Below, piece by piece: positions 1 to 10,395 of a DNA stretch of 22,059 nucleotides. Below the pieces are notes generated by a model. The model saw only the letters and a program-made list of their open reading frames with translations, had not been told where the DNA came from and did not search any database. Position 1 is the first letter of the stretch; each line of letters begins with the position of its first letter. A program made the translations under genes and the position numbers. Origin of the DNA: Polyrhizophydium stewartii (taxonomy: Eukaryota > Chytridiomycota > Chytridiomycetes > Rhizophydiales); NCBI GenBank assembly GCA_027604665.1, contig JADGIZ010000159.1:1-22059 (forward strand). The letters are read 5' to 3'.

Positions 1-177
1 GGCGGGCGGGCTGGAGTGCGGTGAGGTGCGGTGCAGTGCTCTTTTATGTGCGCTCGACGGGGCTGTGTCGTGTACAGCACATCGAGCGGAGCCAGCCCCG
101 CCAGCACAGCACTGCCTGCGGGTGCCGCGTCCACGGCACGCCCCACGCCTCCACCTGCTGCATCGGCTCTTATTGCC

Positions 178-1419
178 TCAGCGGCCGCCCCACTGCGGCG
201 GCGCCATGGGCATCGCAAACCCGGCCGGCGGGCCAGGCGGCAGCGGCGGCACAAAGCCCGCCGGCGCAAACCCACCCATCGGCGGGCCGGGGGGCAGCGG
301 CGGGGCGGCCGCCATTGCCGGCGGCATGCCGAGAGCCACGGGCACCGGCGCGCTCGACGGTGCCTTGCCACCTGCAGCCATCTGAGCCATGGCCGACTCG
401 CGGGCCTGCGCGGCGAGCCTGCGCTCTGCAGAACGCCCCAGATCCAGTCAGCATTGCGGCGGCGCCGTCATCCCTCGGCGCAGCCACCGCCACCCGCACC
501 TGCTTCCGAGCCGTGCCGCTCGCCGTTGCCGTCTTTCCGGAGCGCATACATGACCTGGATCGGCTTGTTGTTGAGGTACTGGTTGTGCATCGCCTCGAGC
601 GCTGCATCAGACGCCTCGAACGACGAGTAGGACACAAACCCGAACCCGCGGGACTCGTTGGTGGACGGGTCGCGGGCGATCTGCCGGCCGCCGTTCATCC
701 CAACCCAGATCGTCCCACAGGATGAGCACTCTTGGCGTCAGCAGGTACCGCCGCGGCGGGGTTGCCTTGGGCCATGCGGCGACGCACCCGCGGAGTGCCC
801 AGGATCGGCCCAAACGCCGAAAACGTGTCGTGCAGCAGCCGCTCATCGACGCTCGAATCGAGTCCGCCAATGAACAGTGTCGCACCAATGTCCATCCAAA
901 TCTTGTCTCCTGCCGACTGCCATGTGCAGCACGAAGCCCGTCAGCAACCAAAGGAGAGAGTTGCAAGCCAAAATGAGCGTTGGTTGTGCGGCATTTAGAG
1001 AATGCTCATGCTCCTGACAGCCGCTGCACACCTTGTTGACCCGGATGGGCTTGCCGAACAGGCGGACGAGGTTCAAGACCTGGGAAGTGACAGCGGCGTC
1101 AGCAGCCTGCGGTCGGCGGCTCGCTGCGCAGCGAGAACGCACCTTGATGGCATAGTCTGCGTCCTCGGTGTTGGCGAACTCGACGAATGCGTAGCCCTGG
1201 TGCCAGCCCGTCAACCTGTCGCGGGGCATGGCGACCGCAACTGCTCGAGGGGCCGCCTGCGTCAGCGAGCGGCGCAGCCGGCACGGCGCCGGCCGGGCAG
1301 GGCCACGCACCGACGGGCCCGACCTGCGTGAACAGCTCGTACACCAGCGCCTCGGTGACCCGCTCCTCGAGCGAGCCGACATAGACCGTTGCGTCCTGGT
1401 TGCGCTGCTCGAAGGGCAT
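178..1419 (-). CDS. SF3B4: Splicing factor 3b subunit 4 (SF3B4/Hsh49), two-RRM protein, six exons
   Basis: This is the U2 snRNP SF3b subunit that helps hold U2 at the intron branch-point region in the nucleus. Exons on the minus strand: 1419-1311, 1240-1143, 1079-1032, 916-788, 680-500, 425-178. They join in frame to 270 aa. The N-terminus carries the family signature [12 protein letters not shown]1 has RNP2 TVYVGSL (residues 11-17) and RNP1 GYAFVEF (52-58), followed by [12 protein letters not shown]2 has RNP2 LFIGGL (about 99-104) and RNP1 GFGFVSY (about 140-146). GERHGSEAE then leads into a Pro/Gly/Met-rich tail with [12 protein letters not shown] repeats. The tail is much shorter than in the roughly 424-aa human protein, giving a size between yeast Hsh49 and human SF3B4. 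Donors are mainly GTGCG-type. The start ATG is 117 bp from the divergent ankyrin gene. Family assignment is secure from the paired RRMs; exon edges come from frame and alignment. Confidence 0.93.
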
Positions 1420-1536
1420 GGCGCTCGAGAGCGTCCAAGATCATGTGGGCCGGCCGTTTGTCACTGACCGGCCAGAAACGGGCGCAGCCACGGTGTGCCT
1501 CTGGGCCGGCAGGGCAGTTGGTCCTCATCGGCCAGC
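1420..1536. promoter_or_regulatory. Shared divergent promoter interval, SF3B4 / ankyrin gene
   Basis: Only 117 bp separate the SF3B4 ATG (minus strand) from the first ATG of the ankyrin gene (plus strand). Both promoters and 5' UTRs must lie here, or the true ankyrin start is the later ATG at 1780. No clear TATA box is visible. Confidence 0.45.
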
Positions 1537-3340
1537 ATGCCGCGCAGCAGGCACGACGCCGCAGCTGCGGCCGACCGAAGGCGCCAGCGCTCGCGCCGCG
1601 GCCGCCAAGGCGCCGACCTGGGCGACGACGCGGGCATCTCGGACGCACTCGGTGCGCTGGCTGTCGACGAGCAGCCGCAGCAGCCGACACCACAGCCGCA
1701 AGGCCGCGGGCAGCGCAAGGCCGAGAAGCTCCACCAGCAGCGGAAGCAACTCAAGCAGCGCTCCCGCCGAAACAACACCATGACCGGGCGCTTCGCGAGC
1801 GCACGCAACCTGCTGGATGCCATCGCGCTGCTCCCGGCCGAGCTCAGCGACCACATCTACAAGCATGTCGGCCTCGCCACCCGCATGCTGCACAACCGCA
1901 CTCCCAGCCCAGAAGGCGCCACCACCGCGATGCTGCTCTGGGCTGCGTGTCTCTCGGGCGACATGGTCGACAGACTTCCGCGGCTCCCGTGGCAAGTCGA
2001 TCTCGAGAACACATGGTACTCGATCTTTGTGCGCTCAGAGCGCATGGCGCAGGCGTTGTGCACCCTCGCCCGAGCCAGGAAGCAGCAAGTTCTGTGCTGG
2101 TCCTTGGACAATGGCTCCGACGCGAGCCATCTGGTCACGGGCTTGAACGTTGCACGCTACATCCGCGATCCATATCACGAAATGTACCATTTTATTGCCG
2201 ACGGCGTCTACAACACCCTCAAGAACAAGGCACTGACGCTGCTTGTGCTCGAGCATCTCCGGCAGTATCCGCCGCACGAGCATCCGGGTGTTGCCGATCC
2301 CCATGACCTCCTGCTCATGGTCGCGGCGGGTGTCGGGGATCTTGGGGTTGTCAAGCGCATTGTCGGCGCTGGTGGAGTCCCCTCGTGCAATCTCTTTTCT
2401 GCATGCCGCTTCGCCATCCTGCGCCGCTTCCCGGCCGTCGTTGACGCCATTCTCTCAAGCCCGGCGCTGCATGACATGAGCTTTATCAGCATGATAGAGT
2501 ATCCACTATCTCGTGCAGGCGATCTTGAGATGCTCCAGATTGCAGCCAAGCGTCTCGGCCGCGTGTTCCAGCTCAACCTTAGGGAGCTGATCCAGGCAAA
2601 CGGCAACGATTGTGCGATCTGGGCCATCAACAACGGGTATGTTGGTGACACGAGCTTCCACCAGGAATGGTGTATCTGCCAGGGCAACGTCGAGATGTTC
2701 TTGTTCCTGATCAAGTACGAGGGCACCCATGCCTATTCTGGGACACCGATCACAAAACAAATTGAGCAGGGCAAACCTCGAGATACTCGAATGGGCTCGG
2801 ACGCATGCGCAAGGGTACGAGTTCAGCCCGCTGCTGCTGACGACCGCGGCGATGCGTGGGCATGTGCACATTCTCAGATATGTGCACGACAACATGCCTG
2901 AGATTGTGTGGACCGCCGAAGTTATGGAACACGCGGCGTCAGGCGGCCAGCTCTCGGCGCTCGAGTTTTGTGCGCGGAACCGCACCGAGGGATGCTCGGA
3001 CATGGCGCTCGTGTGGGCCGCGTCCCAAGGACATGTGGATGCTGTGCGCTTCCTGCTGCACCAGTTCCCCGGCCGCGCTTGGTCATCAGAGGCACTCGAG
3101 CGTGCGTGCTTAGAGGGCAAGGCCAAGTCGGTGCAGGTCCTGCTCGAGCACGGCATGCGTGCGACGCAGGCGGCATGGCAGTGGGCCGCTTCGGAAGGCC
3201 AGGTCCATGTCATTGATATGCTCATTCAGCACAAGCAGGGCACCGGCATGGATCTGGAGGCGGCGCGCCAGGTGGCCATTGCAGCGCACAAACCCGCCGC
3301 TGCGCGCCGTCTGGGCATCCTCATCGGCAAGAGTGAGTGA
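1537..3340 (+). CDS. Ankyrin-repeat protein with a one-base reading-frame break
   Basis: Two overlapping reading frames encode one protein: 1537 to about 2775, then frame +1 to the stop at 3338-3340, about 600 aa in all. The N-terminal 80 residues are Arg/Gln-rich and probably disordered. Next comes a helical, F-box-like stretch (LLPAELSDHIYKHVG, about residue 95). Degenerate ankyrin repeats of about 30 residues fill the rest; typical units are GDLEMLQIAAKRLG, GNVEMFLFLIKY, GHVHILRYVHDN and GHVDAVRFLLHQF. Such proteins are usually protein-binding scaffolds; the partner is unknown. The frame changes inside GGGCAAACCTCGAG (2769-2782). One A fewer there would read ...EQGNLEILEW, a well-formed repeat. 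Alternatively a 55-nt GT-AG intron (2715-2769) restores frame but removes most of a repeat. The start is uncertain: 1537 is the first ATG, but ATG 1780 (ACACCATGA context) is also possible. Large families of such ankyrin proteins are a feature of some chytrids, as I recall. Confidence 0.8.
2769..2782 (+). other. Apparent single-base frameshift in the ankyrin gene
   Basis: The upstream frame is clean ankyrin sequence up to EQG, then becomes Arg-rich and unlike the repeats. The downstream frame becomes clean ankyrin sequence from NLEILEW. The change falls at the AAA run 2773-2775, consistent with one extra A. It could be a sequencing error, a real mutation, or a misread intron. Confidence 0.65.
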
Positions 3341-3783
3341 GGGGGTATTTATCGGGAATGGGCAATTCTTAAAAAGTTTTAAATGTATGAACCAGCCTCA
3401 GCTGGCCACTCTGCTGCACGATCAGAAGCTCAGAATGAGCGTGCTCTGATGATTGAGGGTGCTCATAGGCAAGCGATCAGATGTGGATCCAAATCACAAT
3501 CGAGAGTTTATGTTGCACAAATACGAAGCCAGGCACGCAACGGCTCCGGCTGCTGGTGAGGTGCACAACATTTTTTTTCGGGGCAAGGCGAGGTGGGCGG
3601 GGAAGGGGGAGTGTGCGAGCACGCAGACGGCCGGCGCGGCGGAGCACGTCCGCACGCATGGCAGAGGAAGCTGCGACAGCTCAGCGAGTTTGCTATTCCC
3701 AAGGTGTCCCATGTACACGTTCTACTGGTTCAGAAGTGCATTCCATGCCGAGGGGTGCTGATCGGGGCAAGCAGAGGCGATCA

Positions 3784-3855
3784 GGCAAGCGGGCGGGCAG
3801 ACAAGCGGGCAGGCAAGCAGGCGGGAAGGCAAGCAGGCGGGCGAGCAGGCAGACG
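3784..3855. repeat. GCAAGC/GGCGGG minisatellite
   Basis: Imperfect tandem units built from GGCAAGC and AGGCGGG (for example GGCAAGCAGGCGGG twice near 3811-3840) run for about 70 bp. Translations give artificial RAGRQAGRQ-type peptides. It is simple repeat DNA in the spacer upstream of the asparagine synthetase gene. Confidence 0.75.
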
Positions 3856-3967
3856 GTAAGGGGAGGGCGATAATGCGAGCGCCGCGAGCGCCTCACCCGC
3901 TGCCAGCACGGGGCGGCGACGGGTGCGCGCAGCGGGTGGGACGCTCGCGGGGCCGTTGGGGGTTGCA

Positions 3968-3995
3968 GGCGATCACTGAAAGAAAAATGATCGCC
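3968..3995. promoter_or_regulatory. Perfect inverted repeat upstream of asparagine synthetase
   Basis: GGCGATCA (3968-3975) and TGATCGCC (3988-3995) are exact reverse complements separated by an A-rich 12-bp spacer. The element is about 360 bp before the asparagine synthetase ATG. GATCG cores recur nearby (about 3998 and 4184). It could be a dimeric regulator site; the factor is unknown. Confidence 0.4.
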
Positions 3996-4020
3996 TTCGA
4001 TCGCGAACAAAACCTGTTGC

Positions 4021-4066
4021 GCAGCCAATCAGCGCCTCGCAGCAAGTACTTCTCTTGCAGCCAATC
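4021..4066 (+). promoter_or_regulatory. Duplicated CCAAT-box decamer in the asparagine synthetase promoter
   Basis: GCAGCCAATC occurs exactly twice, at 4021-4030 and 4057-4066, 36 bp apart. A third CCAAT lies near 4281. In fungi CCAAT boxes bind the Hap2/3/5 (NF-Y) complex, so this is probably the proximal promoter of the downstream gene. The assignment is inferred from sequence alone. Confidence 0.5.
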
Positions 4067-4353
4067 GTCTCCTTCGGCGATGGACAGTCTCTCCGACCGC
4101 TGCCGCTGGCGGGACGCTGCGGGCAGTGGGCCGCTGCTATCGCGACGTGAGACGCCTCGAAGTGGGAGGGCGAGATGCGGTGCGATCGCGCGGGAGGCAG
4201 AGGGCGAGGCGATGGCCGCGATCGGTCTTGCTGGTCCGATGGGCAGGGGCAGCGGTGCGACCGGCCCGGCGACAATGTGGCCAATGCGGGCCATCTCCCG
4301 CCGCCAGGCCAAGGCTTGCACTTTCCTCCAGACTCGGATTCAATTCATTGGAT

Positions 4354-6655
4354 ATGTGCGGCATCTTCGCGGTCTTCAACCATGGCGGCATCCAGTCGTT
4401 CCGCCAGCGCGCGACCCAGCTGGCCAAGAAGTGCGCCGCATGCGCCGCATGCACCGCCCCCGCCGCCCGCGAGCTGACGCCCGTGCTACGTGACCGCCTG
4501 CTCTCCGTTTCCGCCGCTTCTCGGTTCCCGCCGCCTCTCGGTTCCCGCTGCCCGGGACGCAGAATCAGGCACCGCGGGCCTGACTGGAGCGGAGTCAAGG
4601 TGGTCGGCAACCACATCCTCTGCCATGAGCGTCTCGCCATCGTCGGCATCGGTGCGTGCGCGCCTCCGGATACTGTGCGCCGGTCTCTGCTCTCCTGCAA
4701 CCGCCCGCGTTCCCATGCCCGTGTCGGCACCTCGCTCATCCGCGTCATCATCTCCATCGCGCCACCAATCGCACGTGCGATCTGACGCACCGCCCCCCCC
4801 CCGCCGCCGGCGACCGCCAACGCCAGAGTCGGGCGCGCAGCCCTTAGTCAACGAAACCGGGACCGTCATCCTCGCCGTCAACGGCGAGATCTACAACCAC
4901 GTCACCCTGCGCAAGCTGCTCAAGCGCGAACACACCTTCAAGACAAAGTCCGACTGCGAGGTCCTGCTGCACCTGGTGAGCACGCCGATGGGACGAGATG
5001 GCAGGCGATCCTGTCTACGCTGCCTCTGGAACACCCGCCGCACCTCGTCCCTGGCTGCTGCTGACAATCCACTCCCACGGGCGGCCCAAAGTGGGAGGAG
5101 CTTGGACCAGAGATGGTACGCCTGATCGACGGCATGTTCAGCTTTGTGCTCTACGACTCGGAAAAAGACGTCTACTTTGCCGCCCGCGACCACGTTGGCA
5201 TCACCACGCTCTACCAGGGATGGCGCTCGGCCGACAACTCGGTCTGGTTCGCATCAGAGATGAAGGCACTCAACGAGGACTGCGACCGCATCATTGCTTT
5301 CCCGCCCGGCCACTACTACGAGAGCTCGTCCGGAAAGACCACTCAGTACTACAGGCCTGAGTGGTACAGCCACCCCGCCAGCGGTATCCCCTCGCTCGAC
5401 TTGGAGGACGCCACGCTCTCGCCCGAGGACGAGGCCCGCATGTACAAGTCGCTTCGCACGGCGCTCGAGACATCGGTCAAGAAGCGTCTCATGTCCGAGG
5501 TGCCGTACGGCGTTCTGCTCAGCGGCGGCCTCGACTCGAGCTTGATTGCGTCCATCGCCATGCGTATTCGCCGCACCGAGACCGACCACTCCAACGACGA
5601 CGACGACATCCGCTCAGCTTACTCGTCCGTGGCCGCCTGGCCCACGCTTCACTCGTTCTCGATCGGCCTTCCGGGCTCGCCCGACCTTATCGCTGCGCGC
5701 AAGGTCGCAGACTTTTTGAAAACCGTGCACCACGAGTTTACCTTCACCGTTCAGGACGGCATCGACGCAATCTTTGACGTCATCTATCACCTCGAGACGT
5801 ACGACGTCACGACTGTGCGCGCAAGCACACCCATGTATCTGCTTTCGCGCAAGATCAAGGCCATGGGCGTCAAGATGGTCCTCAGCGGCGAGGGCTCGGA
5901 CGAGATCTTTGGTGGTAGGCGCATCCCCTGCATGGCGTCAGGCTGGGTGCAAGTCGCAATTGTGCTGATTGCTGCGCGCCAGGTTATCTGTACTTCCACA
6001 ACTCGCCAACCGCCCAGGCGCTGCACCACGAGTGCATTGCCCGCATTCAGAACCTGCACACGTCGGACAACCTGCGTGCCAACAAGTCCACCATGGCATG
6101 GGGCCTCGAGGCGCGCGTGCCCTTCCTCGACCGCGCCTTCCTCGACGTCGCCATGATGCACGTCCCGGCCAACCACAAGCTCAGCCGCCGCGGCCCATAC
6201 AACCACAAGCTTGAAAAGTACGTGCTACGCAAGGCCTTTGACATGCCCGAGGACCCTTATCTTCCGGACGACGTGCTCTGGCGCCAGAAGGAGCAGTTTT
6301 CCGACGGCGTCGGGTACTCTTGGATCGACTCGCTCAAGCTGCACGCCGAGAAGACCGTCTCGGACCAGGCGCTTTCCGAAGCCGCACAGCGGTTCCCGCA
6401 CGACACGCCGACCACCAAGGAGGCCTACTGGTACCGCGACATCTTCGACACGCACTTCCCGCAAAAGGCATGCTTAGAGAGCGTCGTGCGCTGGATCCCG
6501 CGCAAGGACTGGGGTGCGTCGCTGTCCTTGTGCTTGCCTGCTCAGCCTCGAGCACGCGTAGCATGTTTGCTGACGACTCGCGATGCGCAGGCTGCGCCGA
6601 GGACCCATCCGGCCGCGCTCAGAAAGTGCACCAAGCTGCTTATCAGCAAGAGTGA
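4354..6655 (+). CDS. ASN1: Asparagine synthetase (glutamine-hydrolysing), six exons
   Basis: This enzyme makes asparagine from aspartate, ATP and glutamine in the cytosol. Exons: 4354-4430, 4563-4651, 4827-4975, 5092-5914, 5983-6513, 6591-6655. They join in frame to 577 aa, the usual size for the fungal enzyme. The protein starts MCGIFAVF; Cys2 is the glutaminase nucleophile once Met is removed. RHRGPDWSG and NGEIYNH are the conserved glutamine-site motifs of the N-terminal Ntn domain. In the synthetase domain, SGGLDSS (residues 249-255) is the PP-loop that binds ATP pyrophosphate, followed by LETYDVTT, SGEGSDEIFGG and GLEARVPFLD. The C-terminus, CAEDPSGRAQKVH, matches the fungal family. Intron lengths are 132, 175, 116, 68 and 77 nt. 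Similarity to yeast Asn1/Asn2 is high throughout. No Gcn4-type site was noticed upstream, but CCAAT boxes are present. No defect is seen. Confidence 0.96.
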
Positions 6656-6742
6656 TGTCCTTTCACCGCCCAGCGGCCTGTTCCTGAATGAAACGACCGA
6701 GTTCAATATCACTCGGATCCTGCTGAGCGTGCATGAATGCGC

Positions 6743-6748
6743 TTTATT
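6743..6748 (-). terminator. AATAAA poly(A) signal overlapping the WDR27-like stop codon
   Basis: On the minus strand the gene ends CAA TAA AGC, so the stop TAA lies inside a canonical AATAAA hexamer. Cleavage would then fall in the 88-bp gap to the convergent asparagine synthetase stop at 6655, implying a very short 3' UTR. Confidence 0.45.
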
Positions 6749-9700
6749 GGCCCTGTAGCCACGAGTCGCCAAAGAAGCGTAACCACCCATCCTGGCAAGC
6801 CGTGACAAGCTCGCGCCGCGTCGGGTGAAAGTCGACCGCAACGACCGTCTCGCCGTGGTTTCCGCCAGTCTTGCCGGCAACCATGCCTGTGCGGATATCA
6901 AAGATGTATGCGTGGTGGTCTTCGCTGCCCGAGGCCAGATACATGCCGCACGGCGAGATGGCAAAGCGCACGTGTGCGTATCGGTTCGTGTGGCCGTTCA
7001 TCTGCATCACGGGACGAGCGGGCGTGGCATTGGCCGCATCTGCCACGACTGCCGACGCCATTGCCGCGTTTGCCGACCCGGAGCTGCATCGGAGGTCCCA
7101 CAGCTTGATGCCCTCACCGATGCACACGGACGCAAACGTGTGCTCGAAGCCCCTGACAACTGCGTCGCCGGTCTCGCCGACGGCCAGCCAGTGTGCGGGG
7201 CGGGCATGCGCGTTGCGCAGTACGCCGACTGCGCGCATTGCATCCAAGTCCCACACCACCAGGCTCTTGTCCGACGCGGCCGACACAACGAGCCGCGAGG
7301 GGACGGCGTTCACGCACGCGATTGCAGAGAACGTGTGGGCGGTTGTGGTCAGCGATCCCAGCCGCGTTGCATGGGAAGCAGCCGACGATGTGCCTTGGAG
7401 CGCCGACGGCGGCACGATATGCGACGGATCCGGCCTCACGAGGGCATAGGTGCTCAGGGTCATGCGCGAGCCGCGCGTCGACACCAGGATCCGGTCGCGA
7501 TGCATGAACCGAGCATGAACTGCGTGCTGCGACGTCGGATGCGTGTGCATCGTGCTCGAGCTGGCGCCAGCGCCAGACAACGCGATCGTGCGCGCCGACG
7601 CTGACTGGACTACCGAGGCTGGCCGGCGCCTTGGTCCCGCCGCGCTGCTCGACGCAGAAGCAACCGAGGCCGCCGCTGAACCTGCAGAGGAGGCCCCAGC
7701 GAGCACAAGGAGCGGATCCGGCCGCTCTGTGCACCACAGCCGCACGCAACCGTCGTGGCTTGTCGTGAGGGCGATGTAGCCGAGATCCTTGACAGGATTC
7801 AGTCGCCAAACGAAGTCAGTCACACCGCCGCTGTGGCCCAGAAAGTCGCGCGATGCTGATACGCTATCTTTGGACTGTGTGCGGTAGAAGCGTGCGCTCT
7901 TGTCTGCACTGCCGGTGCCTAGTAGCCGGCCAGCCGGATGGAAGCGCACGCAAGTGATGCTCGACGTATGCGCAGTGGTGGTAAACGGCGGTGAGATTGG
8001 CTTGGTGAGCGGTCCGCCTTCGGATGGATACTGCGGGATCAGACCAGGCTGCTTGGCGGCCGCCAACGCCTTGGCTCCGCTTCTGGTCGCCGACTTGGTG
8101 CCTGAGAACATCTTGGTCGCTGCTGGCGGCTGCGTGTACCCGGACGACTTGACCTTGGCACGAAACGTCACGGGCTTGTCCGTAGATATACTTCGCAATG
8201 CCGACCCATGCATCCCCGATGCTGTCGACTTGGCGGTTAAAGCTTTGGTTCGCTGTTTTGTCGGGCTCTCTTGGTTGGCCAGTGCGGCGCGCAGAATCGA
8301 GCAAGGATGCTGCGGCATCGACGGATCGTCGACGAAGCTCAGCACGTCCGAGCGTGGAGCCGAAGTCGCAGACACAAGCGCACGCTCGACGAAACCGGGC
8401 AGCCGTGTGGAAGATTCGTCGTCGTGCAAGTCGCCAAGTACGCCTGGAACGTCGGCGAGGTCGTGGATGCCGAGTTGCGACAGCTGGCTCATGCAATCGG
8501 CGACGATGTTGTCGATCCAGCGCTCGCCAGAGACATGCGAGGCGACGGCTGACTTGACGCAGTCGTACAGGGAGTCACCGCCTGCATCTGCCGATTGATC
8601 GACACGGCGAGATGTGCCGTTGCTATCGGAATCATGGACACGGAGTACCGTTATTTGGCCCGTCAGCGAGTCGGTCAAGCATACGACAACGCAGTTCCAG
8701 ATGCATGTGGGCTGCGCAAAGGAGGCCGAGCGAACGGTCGAGATCGACGCGGACACGGCGCGAACTGTTGGATCGATGGACTCGTCGGCTGTGGCGAAGA
8801 GCTCCGTGTTGAGGCACGGCGAAGCAAAGTCGATGACGTGAGCAAGCGTGTAGCCTCCGGTGTCGACAATGGCAATCATGGTCGGGCATGCGACCATCAG
8901 CAGCGAGGACTGCACGAGGGGGGACATGCCCAAGTGAGAGGCGGGGCGCCGCCGAGGATAGAACATGCCGATGACGTGCACGGCGTGCTCGACCGTTGCG
9001 CCATCCTGTCCCTCCTCGCTCGCTCCGTTTGTGCCGACTGTGGGTTCGGCTGCTGCAGCAGCCACGCCAGAGGCTGCCGCACCGCGCCGCCACGCAGGCA
9101 GCGAGCTCACGATCTTGAGCGGGCCGGGCTTGGCCGGGTCTGAGTTCGATGGTCCTGGGTTCGCCGCAGCCCATGTGGAGCGCATCGCTGAGACATCGAT
9201 CGACTTGATGATCCGCGGCTCGCATGCATGCGTCTGTGACGCCTTGGGCAACTGTGTCTGCGGAGCTGGATCGTAGAAGCGGACAACAGAGTCCTCGGAC
9301 CCGAGCGCGAACACTGGCTTGTAGGGATCAAACGCAATGGCCGTGAACGGACTCGACGATACAATCTGTGAGCTGAAGATGCATGCTGGCGCCGTGTAGT
9401 CCCACACTGGAAGAGCGTCAGTGTTGGCTGCAGAGCTGCTGCAGCAGTTCATCGCCAGGCGGTTGGGCACCTTTGAATGTGCGGTCCTCCGAGACCGTCA
9501 AGATCCACGTTTTCGCATGGCGGTTGGCCGAGCCATCAAAGAACTCGCACATGGTGACATTGCCGAGGTGGCCTTGCAAGCACACCGCTGCGCACGTCTC
9601 GACGGCCACAATCACGACCGAGTCGCCGACACACGCGGCGACAAAGGCATCCAACGCGTGCACGGCGAGGTGGTGCATCCGGCCAACATCGGTGCGCAGC

Positions 9701-10272
9701 AGGCGGTGTGTAAAGGAGCCAATGCCCTCAAGCACGGCTGAGGTCTCTGCGCCGCCGTCGGCTTGGCCGGCGCAGGTCCAGACGCTCAGCGACCGCCGGC
9801 ATCCGACAAAGAGCTTGAGCGGGCGGGCGGCGCGGCCAAAGCGGACACACAGGACGGGGTCGGCAGGATCCGCAAGCGCCGTGGTCGGCAGCACGGCATC
9901 GGGCTGAAGCAGGGGGTCTCCAGGCCGGTCGTGGAACAGCCGCTCGGCGAGAGTGACGCACACCGCGGGACCGTCTGGCGCCGCGGCGACAGCGCAGACG
10001 GCATCTGGGGAAGCGTCGGCGGCGGCGGGCAGCGACGACGGCATCACGCCCGCGAGGACGACGTCGAACGAGCGATGGACCAGCGGCGGCGGTGGCGGCG
10101 GCAGCGGCGGCCTCTGGTGCTGCTTCGCAGGCAGGGCCGTCGCCATCGGGCGGCCGGGCTTGCGCGCGGAAGCAGGACTCGGCGGCAGCGGCTGCATCGT
10201 GTTGACGGCGCGGCGCTGAGCATGTGGCACGACAGCTCGCCGTGCGTTCATCTTTGGGACAGTGCCGAGCAT
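6744..10272 (-). CDS. WDR27: WDR27-like WD40-repeat protein, two exons
   Basis: Exons 10272-9471 and 9406-6744, with a 64-nt GT-AG intron, join as SEDRTFK|VWDY in frame and give 1154 aa. The order of conserved blocks matches WDR27. A beta-propeller segment with LQGHLGNVT and SEDRTFKVWD lies near residues 230-272. A long, partly disordered middle follows, then the WDR27 hallmark KVKSSGYTQPP (about 685-695) and KMF. A second set of WD repeats starts around residue 740 (ITCVRFHPAGRLLGTGSADK). The C-terminus is SPCGMYLASGSEDHHAYIFD and ends in DGWLRFF. The role of WDR27 is poorly known; the fold suggests a protein-interaction scaffold. The N-terminus is Pro-rich, and the first human WD repeat is not recognisable. 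ATG 10272 is the first good start; ATG 10251 is an alternative. The gene is divergent from the TMEM216-like gene. Confidence 0.88.
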
Positions 10273-10395
10273 CGAGACGCACGCAACCAAAAGGCATCAC
10301 GGGCAGGTCGGAAGCAGGCATGGAGAGACACTTTGTGGATCCCGTGTGCTTTAACGCTGTTTGATGGCTGCATTCAACTCTCGCTCATTGGCGAC
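10273..10395. promoter_or_regulatory. Shared divergent promoter interval, WDR27-like / TMEM216-like
   Basis: A 123-bp spacer lies between two divergent ATGs. It contains no recognisable X-box (RFX site), the usual ciliary-gene element in animals, and no clear TATA box. Confidence 0.4.

Larger units (their letters stand above)
3341..4353. other. Intergenic region, 1 kb, without a recognisable gene
   Basis: This stretch holds the ankyrin 3' end and the asparagine synthetase promoter. An AT-rich patch at about 3366-3390 (CTTAAAAAGTTTTAAATG) is the likely 3' processing region. A GCAGGCGGG-type minisatellite lies at 3784-3855. An inverted repeat lies at 3968-3995, and CCAAT boxes lie at 4021-4066 and about 4281. 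Open frames here are low-complexity Arg/Ala/Gly translations of the repeats. I see no tRNA or other RNA gene. Confidence 0.6.

Noticed and set aside
1..177. A further gene at the left edge
   Set aside because: Only the SF3B4 3' flank is seen; overlapping frames are low-complexity and mutually shadowing.
3784..3855. Repeats that could suggest a CRISPR array
   Set aside because: Units are short, imperfect and directly adjacent, with no unique spacers, in a eukaryotic intron-rich window. It is a minisatellite.
5915..5982. Frame break in asparagine synthetase as a pseudogene sign
   Set aside because: GTAGGC...GCCAG is a normal 68-nt intron, and splicing restores FGGYLYFH in frame.
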